Source: Arthrobotrys musiformis
Taxonomy: Eukaryota; Ascomycota; Orbiliomycetes; Orbiliales; Orbiliaceae
Assembly: GCA_036971715.1 (NCBI GenBank)
Contig: JAVHJL010000001.1
Coordinates: 2,790,001 to 2,854,000, forward strand
Direction: 5' to 3'
Length of the DNA: 64,000 bases
In this document: positions 36,910 through 45,974 of the stretch, one piece after another
Layout: each line of letters begins with the position of its first letter
How positions within the stretch are numbered: position 1 is the first letter of the stretch
Program-made: the position numbers and the translations under genes
The notes under the pieces: generated by a model
What the model was told of the DNA's origin: nothing
Databases searched by the model: none
Seen by the model: only the letters and a program-made list of their open reading frames with translations

Positions 36910-39900
36910 TCAAACTTCCAGATTTCCCCATCCTGTGAAATAATCATTTTTAGGATTTTTATTGCATTTTCTTTTTGCAATATTTGTTTTATTTAGGAAC
37001 TCTTCCAAAAAGATCATACCTTCATTATTAAATAATAAAAAGTAATAATCTAATTGTTTATTAGCTTTTTTGAGTTTCCTTTTTAATACCTCTCTCTCTT
37101 CATTATAGATTTTGCATTCCATAATTAAGTGTTTTGGTGTTTGAGGCTTATTTCTGCATGTACAGTTTTTATTTAAAATTCCAGAATTTGGAATTTTATA
37201 TAAATAACTGTTAAAGTACCCATGCCCAGTCCTCAGTTGAGTTAAAGAAGAAACAAAATTATTACTAAACTTAGTAAATATCTTATTTCTTTTTAACTTT
37301 GGCCTATTAATATAATTTGGCCTGTTTTTTTGTTTTTTGTATTTTTCTTCCCATTCTAGTAAGTCCTTTTCTTTAATTTTTCTTTTTAAATAGGCGAAGG
37401 ACTTGAATAGGCTTTTCTTTTTTATTTTTGCAGCTTCCTTGGCTAAGTAATCTGCCTTTTCATTTCCAACAACTTCAGAGTGACCTGGGACCCATTCTAT
37501 AAATATGTTAATATTTCTAGAATTTAATTCATTTGCCATATCCCAAATTTCTGAAGTTGTCTCCTGACCAGGCCCTAAATTTAGGTTTTGTAACCTTTTT
37601 ATTGCAGCCTGGTTGTCGGTGAAGAAATAAATATTCTTCACCTCTTTATTTTTATTAATTACTTCAAAGGATTTTTCGAACCCTTTCCTTAAAGCAATTA
37701 ATTCTGCATCATATACCTCCATACTTTTTCCCAAACTAAAATAAATTTCGAAAATAGATTTATTATCTATTTCTCCATAAATTCCAGCCCCCAAGGATTT
37801 TTCTTTTTTATTTTTATTATTCTTTTTTTTATTATTTTTATTTTCTATTTCCAGCATAGAACCGTCTGTATAAATAAGTAAGTTTTCCCTAGAATTTAGT
37901 TCAACTTCTTTTTTATTTTTGTGGTTTTCTGCTTCTAAGTCCTTGGGTACGTTATTTATGAGGAAATTAATTTTATTTTCAATCCAAGGTGGATTGAATT
38001 TTATATTTAATTCCTCAATTTTTGTATATGGGTTTATCAAGAAATTAATTCTTGATAGTATTCTGTCCAGTGTGGAGGCATATTCTTTTTTGTCCCCTTC
38101 TTTTTTATTTTCATTCCATTTTAAATAAGGTCCCAGTCCTGTTTCCTCTCTTCCAAAATTAAATTCTGGTGGGAATGACTCTGGAGATCTCTTTTTTATT
38201 GGATGATTTTTATTAAGAAAAAGGGATCTTAGGGCATACCTTCTTTGTATCCCATTTAGTCTTATTTCTGGTGGTAAAATAGAGGCCTCAACTTCCAATA
38301 TATTTATTGGAGTTGTTTTGAAGCCTCCTGTTATTTTTCTCAACATCTTATTTTGAATTAATTTAAATTCTTTCAAAACATTTTGTTGTTTTTGGTTTTT
38401 CCACCATATTTCAGACCCATAGTCGGAAATAGAACAAACGCAGCTTTTATACAATTGTATTATCGCTTTAGTTTTAAGTCCTTTTTCTGAATTAGCAAGT
38501 GCCTTGATAAAATTTAAAATTTTATTTGCTGCACTTGTTTTTATTTTAATGTGGTGTTTAAAATTCAATTTCATATCGAAATATATACCTAACCACCTTA
38601 TATTGTTGGTAGGTTTTATTATTGTACCATTTGGTAGCTCAATATTTAATTCCCCAAATTCATTTTTCTTTTTTAAATTTGTTTTAAAATGAATTAGCTC
38701 TGATTTTATGTCATCAAAAGCTACTGCATTATCTGCAGCCCAATTAAAGGCTATTTTTGCAGTTTCTTCTAATTCATATATATTTGTTTCTATTTTTTTA
38801 TTAGTTGCAATTAACGCCAAATCATCTATATAAGATGGTTTAATGATAGAAGGCGTTTTTTGTTCTAATAAATTAAATAGTGGTGTTAAATATAATAGAA
38901 AAAGAATTGGGGATATTGGGGAACCTTGTGGTATTCCAGTTTCAACTGGTTTTAATTTTTCTACTTGTCCATCGAAGGCCAGTTTAATTAATCTTTTGGA
39001 CATAAAATTATTAATCCACGAAATTAATCGTTTGGGGAACTTCATGTCTTCTAAGGTATTAATTAATCTTTCCTTTGAAACATTATCAAAAGCCCCTTTA
39101 ACGTCTAGGAATAAAACAGAGGTTTTTAACTTTTCTGAATTAGCCATTTCTATATCATGAACTAATGACAAAGCTGCATCAATTGCAGATCTTTGTTTTC
39201 TGCCTCCAATTTGTTCTGGATTTAGAATTTTATTAGTTTCTGATAAGAAGGCTATTCTTCTTGCTATTATTTTCTCTGATATTTTTCCTAAACAATTTAG
39301 GAGACTAATAATTCTGTAAGCTTTTGGAATATTATAATCCGGTTTATTTGGTTTAGGTAAAATTGCCCCAATTGCTTCTCTGAAGCATATTGGATGGTAC
39401 CCATAATTTAATAATTGTTTGAATAAATCATTAAATCTTCCCGGTATAATTTCGTAAGCCCTTTTTAGACATAGAAAATTAATTCCATCTGGTCCTGGTG
39501 CTTTTTTGGAATTGGATGAGAAGATAGCTTCTTTGATTTCACTATCTCTTATCTTTTTCCATTCCATTAACTTTTTGTTAATTGTTATTTCCACTGGTAA
39601 CAGTGGATTTGTTGTTTTTGTATAATTTGGTGGTTTTGGAAATAACGCCTTTCTTAATATTTTTGCCTTATCTTCAAAATTAAGGGCATTCCTGTCCTCA
39701 TAAATTAGATTTGGCATTTTTTGGATTTTTCTAGGTTTAGAAAAATTAAGCGCTAGGAATATTTCTTTGTCTTTTGCATTTTCTAGAAAATTAGTCCAGG
39801 ATTTCTCCTTAGAGGATCTAATTTCTCTAAAATGTTTATTCCTTTTGATTTTAAATAGTTCCCAATTTTGTTGGGTCCTATTTAATTTCCATGTCCTTTT

Positions 39901-40947
39901 TTGTTGCAACATCTCTTTTCTTGTTTTTTCAATTTCCTCATTCCACCAAATTTTTGATTTTGGTGTTATTTTTAAAATTGGTGTAGATCTTTCTACTGCC
40001 AAAATTATATTTTTTTGAAAAAGAGATGTTGCAACTTCCAAATTATTTTCTAGATCTTCTCTTTTCTCATAAAATGAAAAAAGGCGATCTTTCCATAAAT
40101 TATTTTTATCTAGATTTTTATCTAGACTTAATAATTCTTTTTCGAAGTTTTCCCAATTAGTTTTATTCCAATTAAATTTGTTAGTTGACAAAGGGTTGTC
40201 TACTAAGTCATTTTCTTTTGGTTTTATTTTAATTGAGATTACCTCATGATCTGATCCTGTATCAATTTTTTCATCTATTTTCCAATCCATAATTAATTCT
40301 TTTAAATTAATGGTTGCAAAAGATAGGTCAATGATTGAGGATTCAGATTTATTATTTTTCCTGACATTATAATAAGTTGGTATGCCATTTTTATTTATTA
40401 ATTGTAGATTTTTATCTTCGATCAACTCTATTATTTTTCCTGCTCTTAAATTAAATTTAATTTCAGGGTTCCATAAAGAGTGATGAGCATTAAAATCTCC
40501 GATTAATAATGTTTTTTTGGTGCAGTAATCTTTGATCTTATTAAAGAGTCGATTTACTGTATATTCACCATTTTCCGTATTTTGTTGTTTTTCGTTGTAG
40601 ATATTAATAAATCTGATTTCCCCAAATTTGTTTGATTTAAAATCAATTATCTGGCAGTCCTCATCTTTAATTAAATCTTCCCGGTTTGTGATCTCGTAGG
40701 GTAAATTCTTTTTTATAAAAGTAATTACCCTATTTCGGTTTTTGTTGGTTTCGTTGGTTTTTGGGTTTGAAAAAATTGGTTTAAACCCTGAGTGTGTAAT
40801 TGTAGTATTTTCCTTTGAGAACCACGGTTCTTGTAGGAAAATTAAATCCGTGTTGTCGTAAATTAATGCAGAGTTTAAGATTGACTGCATTATATTTGTA
40901 GATCTTCTACAATTGTGTTGTATTATTTTTAAAATATCCCTATTCAT
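36910..40947 (-). CDS. LINE ORF2 protein (endonuclease, reverse transcriptase, RNase H)
   Basis: 1345 residues. The protein nicks the target, primes reverse transcription of the LINE RNA and removes RNA. Endonuclease of the APE/EEP type at 1-240: N12, E40 in LQEPWF, GDFN at 150-153, D207 in IIDLSFA, SDH at 232-234. Reverse transcriptase about 450-800: KAPGPDGIN 482-490, LDVKGAFD 614-621, GIPQGSPISP 671-680, active site YIDD 706-709. RNase H about 1020-1175: D1028 in YTDGS, E1082 in AELIAL, D1111 in TDNQAA, H1156 and D1166 in GHSEVVGNEKAD; it holds an Asn/Lys-rich insert at 1035-1050. A Cys/His motif C1262, C1264, H1273, C1278 lies near the end. All catalytic residues are present, so it may be active. 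Its ATG overlaps the ORF1 stop by 8 nt, which suggests termination-reinitiation. Confidence 0.95.
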   Translation of the reverse strand: MNRDILKIIQHNCRRSTNIMQSILNSALIYDNTDLIFLQEPWFSKENTTITHSGFKPIFSNPKTNETNKNRNRVITFIKKNLPYEITNREDLIKDEDCQIIDFKSNKFGEIRFINIYNEKQQNTENGEYTVNRLFNKIKDYCTKKTLLIGDFNAHHSLWNPEIKFNLRAGKIIELIEDKNLQLINKNGIPTYYNVRKNNKSESSIIDLSFATINLKELIMDWKIDEKIDTGSDHEVISIKIKPKENDLVDNPLSTNKFNWNKTNWENFEKELLSLDKNLDKNNLWKDRLFSFYEKREDLENNLEVATSLFQKNIILAVERSTPILKITPKSKIWWNEEIEKTRKEMLQQKRTWKLNRTQQNWELFKIKRNKHFREIRSSKEKSWTNFLENAKDKEIFLALNFSKPRKIQKMPNLIYEDRNALNFEDKAKILRKALFPKPPNYTKTTNPLLPVEITINKKLMEWKKIRDSEIKEAIFSSNSKKAPGPDGINFLCLKRAYEIIPGRFNDLFKQLLNYGYHPICFREAIGAILPKPNKPDYNIPKAYRIISLLNCLGKISEKIIARRIAFLSETNKILNPEQIGGRKQRSAIDAALSLVHDIEMANSEKLKTSVLFLDVKGAFDNVSKERLINTLEDMKFPKRLISWINNFMSKRLIKLAFDGQVEKLKPVETGIPQGSPISPILFLLYLTPLFNLLEQKTPSIIKPSYIDDLALIATNKKIETNIYELEETAKIAFNWAADNAVAFDDIKSELIHFKTNLKKKNEFGELNIELPNGTIIKPTNNIRWLGIYFDMKLNFKHHIKIKTSAANKILNFIKALANSEKGLKTKAIIQLYKSCVCSISDYGSEIWWKNQKQQNVLKEFKLIQNKMLRKITGGFKTTPINILEVEASILPPEIRLNGIQRRYALRSLFLNKNHPIKKRSPESFPPEFNFGREETGLGPYLKWNENKKEGDKKEYASTLDRILSRINFLINPYTKIEELNIKFNPPWIENKINFLINNVPKDLEAENHKNKKEVELNSRENLLIYTDGSMLEIENKNNKKKNNKNKKEKSLGAGIYGEIDNKSIFEIYFSLGKSMEVYDAELIALRKGFEKSFEVINKNKEVKNIYFFTDNQAAIKRLQNLNLGPGQETTSEIWDMANELNSRNINIFIEWVPGHSEVVGNEKADYLAKEAAKIKKKSLFKSFAYLKRKIKEKDLLEWEEKYKKQKNRPNYINRPKLKRNKIFTKFSNNFVSSLTQLRTGHGYFNSYLYKIPNSGILNKNCTCRNKPQTPKHLIMECKIYNEEREVLKRKLKKANKQLDYYFLLFNNEGMIFLEEFLNKTNIAKRKCNKNPKNDYFTGWGNLEV

Positions 40948-42100
40948 TTAAGGTGATATTTTGTTTTTTGTTTTTAGGGCATAAGGAATTTTTTGCCCCA
41001 TGTTCTCCTCCACAATTAATGCATTTGTATTTTATATGGTCACAGGACTTTTTATTTTCCTGGCATATATTACACAAATGATTAATTGTTTTGTGTTTTC
41101 CAGCACAAATTTCGCAGGCTGATTCATTTCTGCAATTTAATGCATAGTGGCCAGTTTTTTGACAATTTGTACATCTATTGTTTCCAGAGAATTTAATATA
41201 TCTTTCTGTTTTGAGTTTTTCACCTCCTAGAAAAATATATCCTCTGTTTTGTGTTTCTATTGCCTCCATTTTTGTTTTTGTGGCAATTACTATAGAAGAG
41301 AATTTCTTCCCTTCTAATTTTTCCTCCTTAATCAACCATCTCGGATTGTTAACCAATTTGATTGTGTTGTCTGTTTCCACCTCTTTTTTGAGATCTTCCA
41401 TTTTTTGATCTCTAGAAATCCCGTGTACAACTAAGAACCCCCAGCTCTCTATTTTGGAAGGTCTTTGTATGTGTTCATCTATTTTGATGAGTTCTTGATA
41501 GATTTCTTCTTTGTATTCCAGAATATCTTCTTTTTTGGTGTTCTCATGGGTAATCAAAATTAGATTCCCTTTTGGATTTAGAGAAATCCCAGAAATAATT
41601 AATTCTGGGTTATTGGGCTTCTCTTTGAGAATTTTATTTATTTTTTCTCTGAAGATATTTGGTTTTTGGATGGGAGGTTCCGTGGTACTTCTGGGAATAA
41701 TTAACCTTCGTTGGTTAATTGATATTTTTGAATTTTGTGGATTTTGTGGATTTTGTAGATTTTGCGTTTTATGCGTTTTTTGGTGTTTTTGGGTTATTTC
41801 CTGTTTTTTTGGTGTTTTTGATGTTTTCTGGGCGATTTGGGCGTATGTCTTTTTTGTGTTGTTTCTCTCCAACTCTCTTATTTCCTGCTTTAGGTCTTCT
41901 ACCTCCTGTACTCTTTCTTTTAGAAGGTCATTCAACCTTTTAATTTCCAGAAACAGATCTTCTCTATTTATTTCTTCCCTTGAATCAATTGTATCTACCG
42001 ATACCTGTCTTCTCTGTCTTTTTTTGTGGTGAACAGGTTTAAAACCCTGTGTCGCTAATACTAGTTCATCCAAAGATGAACTAGTTGGTATGTTCTCCAT
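40940..42100 (-). CDS. LINE ORF1 protein (Gag-like, nucleic-acid-binding)
   Basis: 386 residues, start MENIPTSSSLDELVLATQGF. It would coat the LINE RNA in the cytoplasm and take it to the nucleus as a ribonucleoprotein. A charged heptad-like stretch at 45-82 (LFLEIKRLNDLLKERVQEVE) predicts a coiled coil. A Gln/Asn/Pro/Lys-rich linker follows at 95-125. The C-terminus carries zinc knuckles: C310-X2-C313-X4-H318-X4-C323 is canonical, C329-X2-C332-X3-H336-X6-C343 and C360-X2-C363-X3-H367-X6-C374 are variants, the usual three-finger layout of I-type Gag proteins. The stop overlaps the ORF2 start in ATGAATAG. The ATG at 42100 is conserved or RIP-altered to ATA in the other copies, which supports the start. 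Confidence 0.92.
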   Translation of the reverse strand: MENIPTSSSLDELVLATQGFKPVHHKKRQRRQVSVDTIDSREEINREDLFLEIKRLNDLLKERVQEVEDLKQEIRELERNNTKKTYAQIAQKTSKTPKKQEITQKHQKTHKTQNLQNPQNPQNSKISINQRRLIIPRSTTEPPIQKPNIFREKINKILKEKPNNPELIISGISLNPKGNLILITHENTKKEDILEYKEEIYQELIKIDEHIQRPSKIESWGFLVVHGISRDQKMEDLKKEVETDNTIKLVNNPRWLIKEEKLEGKKFSSIVIATKTKMEAIETQNRGYIFLGGEKLKTERYIKFSGNNRCTNCQKTGHYALNCRNESACEICAGKHKTINHLCNICQENKKSCDHIKYKCINCGGEHGAKNSLCPKNKKQNITLNE

Positions 42101-42351
42101 TTTTAAAACTAACCTTTAAAAGGTTTAGTTTAAATTAAGCGAGAACCCCCTTTTTTTTTTTTTTTGTGTGGTAGACGATCGCAAATATCTTTATATTTTT
42201 ATGTCGTGATTATTTTCTATCGGTCTTTGTATGCTTTTTTACTTTGTAGTATTTTTGATCAATTTTTTCCGCTCTTTCGATTGGTGTACTTTTATTTGGT
42301 TTTGGATACTCCGTTCAAAAGTTATGGGGGGGTCGGTATTTTCGAAGTTCG
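42101..42351 (-). promoter_or_regulatory. 5' UTR and probable internal promoter of the intact LINE
   Basis: Begins AAACGAACTTCGAAAATACC, then a C7 tract (variable from 6 to 8 in other copies), and ends before the ORF1 ATG. As LINEs must carry their promoter inside the transcript, it should hold the promoter; no known box is visible. A run of 18 or so A (T on the plus strand, about 42148-42165) occurs only in this copy. Confidence 0.55.
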
Positions 42352-43693
42352 TTTTCTTCTATAATTAATATATTTATATTTTATATGATTATAGGACTTT
42401 TTATTTTTCTAGTATATATTATATAAATAATTAATTATTTTATATTTTCTAGTATAAATTTTATAGGCTGATTTATTTTTATAATTTAATGTATAGTAGC
42501 TAATTTTTTAATAATTTATATATTTATTATTTTTAAAGAATTTAATATATTTTTCTATTTTGAGTTTTTTATTTTCTAGAAAAATATATCCTCTGTTTTG
42601 TGTTTTTATTGCCTTTATTTTTGTTTTTGTGGTAATTATTATAGAAAAGAATTTCTTCTTTTCTAATTTTTCTTCCTTAATTAACTATCTTGGATTTTTA
42701 ATTAATTTGATTGTGTTATTTGTTTTTATTTCTTTTTTAAGATCTTCTATTTTTTGATTTCTAGAAATCCTGTGTACAACTAAAAACCCCTAGCTTTCTA
42801 TTTTAAAAGGTTTTTATATGTGTTTATCTATTTTGATAAATTCTTAATAAATTTCTTCTTTATATTCCAGAATATCTTCTTTTTTAGTATTCTTATGGAT
42901 AATTAAAATTAGATTCCCTTTTGGATTTAGAGAAATCCCAAAAATAATTAATTCTAAATTGTTGGGCTTCTCTTTGAGAATTTTATTTATTTTTTTTTAA
43001 AGATATTTGGTTTTTGGGTAAGAAATTCCATAGTATTTCTGGGAATAATTAACCTTTATTAGTTAATTAATATTTTTGAATTTTGTAGATTTTGTGGATT
43101 TTGTAGATTTTGCATTTTATGCATTTTTTGATGTTTTTAAATTATTTCCTATTTTTTTGGTATTTTTGATGTTTTTTGAGCAATTTAGGCATATGTCTTT
43201 TTTATATTATTTCTCTCTAATTTTCTTATTTCCTGCTTTAGGTTTTCTACCTCCTGTACTCTTTTTTTTAGAAGGTTATTCAATTTTTTAATTTCCAGAA
43301 AAAGATCTTCTCTATTTATTTCTTCCTTTAAATCAATTATATCTACCGATATCTATCTTCTCTGTCTTTTTTTATAGTAAACAAGTTTAAAACTCTATAT
43401 CACTAATACTAATTTATCTAAAGATAAACTAGTTGGTATATTCTCCATTTTTAAAATTAATTTTTAAAAAGTTTAGTTTAAATTAAGCAAGAAACCCCTT
43501 TTTTATATGGTAAACAATCACAAATATTTTTATATTTTTATGTCATAATTATTTTCTATCAGTCTTTATATGCTTTTTTACTTTGTAGTATTTTTGATCA
43601 ATTTTTTCCGCTCTTTCAATTGGTGTACTTTTATTTGGTTTTGGATACTCCGTTCAAAAGTTATGGGGGGGTCGGTATTTTCGAAGTTCGTTT
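42352..43693 (-). mobile_element. LINE copy H/J, 5' piece
   Basis: Continues the copy interrupted at 36598: after the duplicated target, ORF1 sequence resumes at the zinc-knuckle region and runs to the 5' end AAACGAAC at 43693. The 5' 120 bp are nearly unmutated; ORF1 has many stops. Confidence 0.88.
42367..43448 (-). pseudogene. LINE ORF1 (copy H/J), 5' part
   Basis: Start ATG kept at 43448; multiple stops follow. The last codons of this ORF1 lie at 36531-36598 across the intact insertion. Confidence 0.72.
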
Positions 43694-44129
43694 GTTCGTT
43701 AATTAAATTAGTTAGATGGTTTTTATTATATTTAGAAATTTTTATCTTAAAAATGAGTTTTTATTTTAAAAATAAGTTTCTATTTTAAAAATGAATTTCT
43801 ATTCTATAAAAGAATTTTTATCTTAAAAAAAATTTTCTATTTTATAAAATTTATTTTATTATAATTATTTTATTTGGATTTATGTAGATATTGTATAAAT
43901 TTATATTAAACATTAAAAAACTCATTATAAAAATTATAAAAATAAAATTTTTGTTATTTATTATTTTAAAATTTAAAATACACTATTTAAATAAAAAAAA
44001 TATATACAAATTTATAATATTATTATATAGATATAAAAAAAAATGTTTTATGTTAAAAATATCAAATTTAGAATAATAGAAAAAGAAAAGATTAATATAA
44101 GCTTTTTCTAAATTTGTTTTTATATTCTG
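43694..44129. other. Non-LINE AT-rich segment with a 19-bp minisatellite
   Basis: Starts right at a LINE 5' end and resembles none of the LINE or Gypsy sequence. Apart from the tandem repeat at 43739-43852 I see no gene; the open frames are low-complexity AT sequence. Confidence 0.5.
43739..43852. repeat. 19-bp minisatellite, six copies
   Basis: Six head-to-tail units of 19 bp with the consensus TTTYTATTTTAAAAATGAG, differing mostly at a few positions. The period is exact across 114 bp. Confidence 0.85.
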
Positions 44130-44582
44130 TGTTACGATAGGTGGCGGGACTACGAGGTCGCAATCACTAACTAAGCGTAGGGGACAAAGAAAAGAGAGAT
44201 TTTATAATAAAAAAATCTATTAATTTGTAACTAATAAATTAACTACTGAAGAATATACATTCAGGATAAATTCTTCAAATTTTTATATACATATTCTTGT
44301 ATAAAGAAAATAGGTGTGTAAATAAATTATAAGTAATTGCAACTAAATCGTAAATCAGTATAACTAAATTATAAATTAATATAATTAAATTGCAATTCTA
44401 TATAATTAAATTATAAATTGGTGTAATTAAATTATAAATTGTTATAACTAAGTTATATGAAGTTGTGTTGTTTTTATTATAGTTTTTTTTGTTTTGTTTT
44501 TTTTAAGTATACTAACGTATAAGTTGTTAATATTATTTTTTTTTTTTTTGTTTGAAATATTTTATATTTTCTAATCAGAAGC
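44130..44582 (+). other. LTR-like start followed by a 21-bp minisatellite
   Basis: An abrupt GC-richer start, TGTTACGATAGGTGGCGGG, followed by TACGAGGTCGCAATC, resembles the beginning of a fungal LTR. About 190 bp later the sequence enters a tandem array, then ends at the 5' end of LINE copy L. The matching second LTR is not in the window, so it may be a solo or truncated LTR. Confidence 0.4.
44320..44466. repeat. 21-bp minisatellite, about six to seven copies
   Basis: Units of exactly 21 bp such as AACTAAATTATAAATTAATAT, AATTAAATTGCAATTCTATAT and AATTAAATTATAAATTGGTGT follow each other from 44320 to 44445, with a decayed last unit to 44466. Confidence 0.85.
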
Positions 44583-44822
44583 AACTTCGAAAATACCGAC
44601 CCCCCCCATAACTTTTGAACGGAGTATCCAAAACCAAATAAAAGTACACCAATCGAAAGAGCGGAAAAAATTGATCAAAAATACTACAAAGTAAAAAAGC
44701 ATACAAAGACCGATAGAAAATAATTATAATATAAAAATATAAAATATTTGCGATCGTCTATTATATAAAAAAGGGGTTTTTTGCTTAATTTAAACTAAAC
44801 TTTTTAAAGGTTAGTTTTAAAA

Positions 44823-45974
44823 ATGGAGAATATATTAACTAGTTTATTTTTAAATGAATTAGTATTAGTGATATAGGGTTTTAAACTTGTTCACTACAAA
44901 AAAAGACAGAGAAGATAGATATTAGTAGATATAATTAATTTAAGGGAAGAAATAAATAGAGAAAATCTATTTCTAGAAATTAAAAGGTTGAATAATTTTC
45001 TAAAAGAAAGAGTACAGGAAGTAGAAGACCTAAAGCAGGAAATAAGAGAGTTGGAAAGAAATAACATAAAAAAGACATATGCCCAAATCGCCTAGAAAAC
45101 ATCAAAAATACCAAAAAAACAGGAAATAATCTAAAAACACCAAAAAACGCATAAAACGCAAAATCTACAAAATCCATAAAATTCAAAAATATCAATTAAC
45201 CAACAAAGGTTAATTATTCCCAGAAATACTACGGAACCTCCCACCTAAAAACCAAATATTTTTAGAAAAAAAATAAATAAAATTCTCAAAAAGAAGCCCA
45301 ATAACCCAGAATTAATTATTTCTGGGATTTCTCTAAATCTAAAAGGGAATCTAATTTTGATTACCCATAAGAATATTAAAAAAGAAGATATTCTAGAATA
45401 CAAAAAAGAAATTTATTAAGAACTCATCAAAATAGATGAACATATATAGAGACCTTCTAAAATAAAAAGCTGGGGATTCTTAGTTATATACAGGATTTCT
45501 AGAGATTAAAAAATGGAAGATCTCAAAAAAGAGGTGGAAATAGACAATATAATTAAATTGGTTAAAAATCCAAGATAATTAATTAAAAAAAAAAAATTAA
45601 AAAAGAAGAAATTCTCTTCTATAATAATTGCTATAAAAATAAAAATGGAGGTAATAGAAATACAAAATAGAGGATATATTTTTCTAAAAAGTAAAAAACT
45701 TAAAATAGAAAGATATATTAAATTCTCTGGAAATAATAGATGTATAAATTGTTAAAAAACTGGTTATTATGTATTAAATTACAGAAATGAATTAGCTTGC
45801 GAAATTTGTGCTGGAAAACACAAAATAATTAATTATTTGTGTAATATATGCTAGGAAAATAAAAAGTTTTGTGATCATATAAAATATAAATATATTAATT
45901 ATGGAAAAGAATATGGGGCAAAAAATTCCTTATGTTTTAAAAATAAAAAATAAAATATTACTTTAAATAAGTAA
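44823..45974 (+). pseudogene. LINE ORF1 (copy L)
   Basis: ATG kept (MENILTS), stops after about 20 codons and onward; the stop/start overlap reads ATAAGTAAA, so the ORF2 start is lost. Confidence 0.75.

Larger units (their letters stand above)
36599..42351 (-). mobile_element. Intact LINE (copy I), probably autonomous
   Basis: 5.75-kb non-LTR retrotransposon with 5' UTR (about 250 bp), ORF1, ORF2, 3' UTR (about 310 bp) and (TAA)n end. It is flanked by TTTTCTTCTATAATT at 36584-36598 and 42352-42366, a target duplication within the older copy H/J, whose sequence continues on both sides. Unlike every other copy here it shows no RIP stops. RNase H plus a single-type endonuclease and the TAA tail place it in the I/Tad group of LINEs; the exact clade needs a phylogeny. 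The sense strand is A-rich even without RIP. Confidence 0.95.

Noticed and set aside
41511..42032. Plus-strand frame of 173 codons rich in Phe, Leu and Cys
   Set aside because: Antisense of the intact ORF1; hydrophobic composition results from the A-rich sense strand.
43739..44466. CRISPR array
   Set aside because: The tandem units are contiguous without spacers and the host is a fungus.
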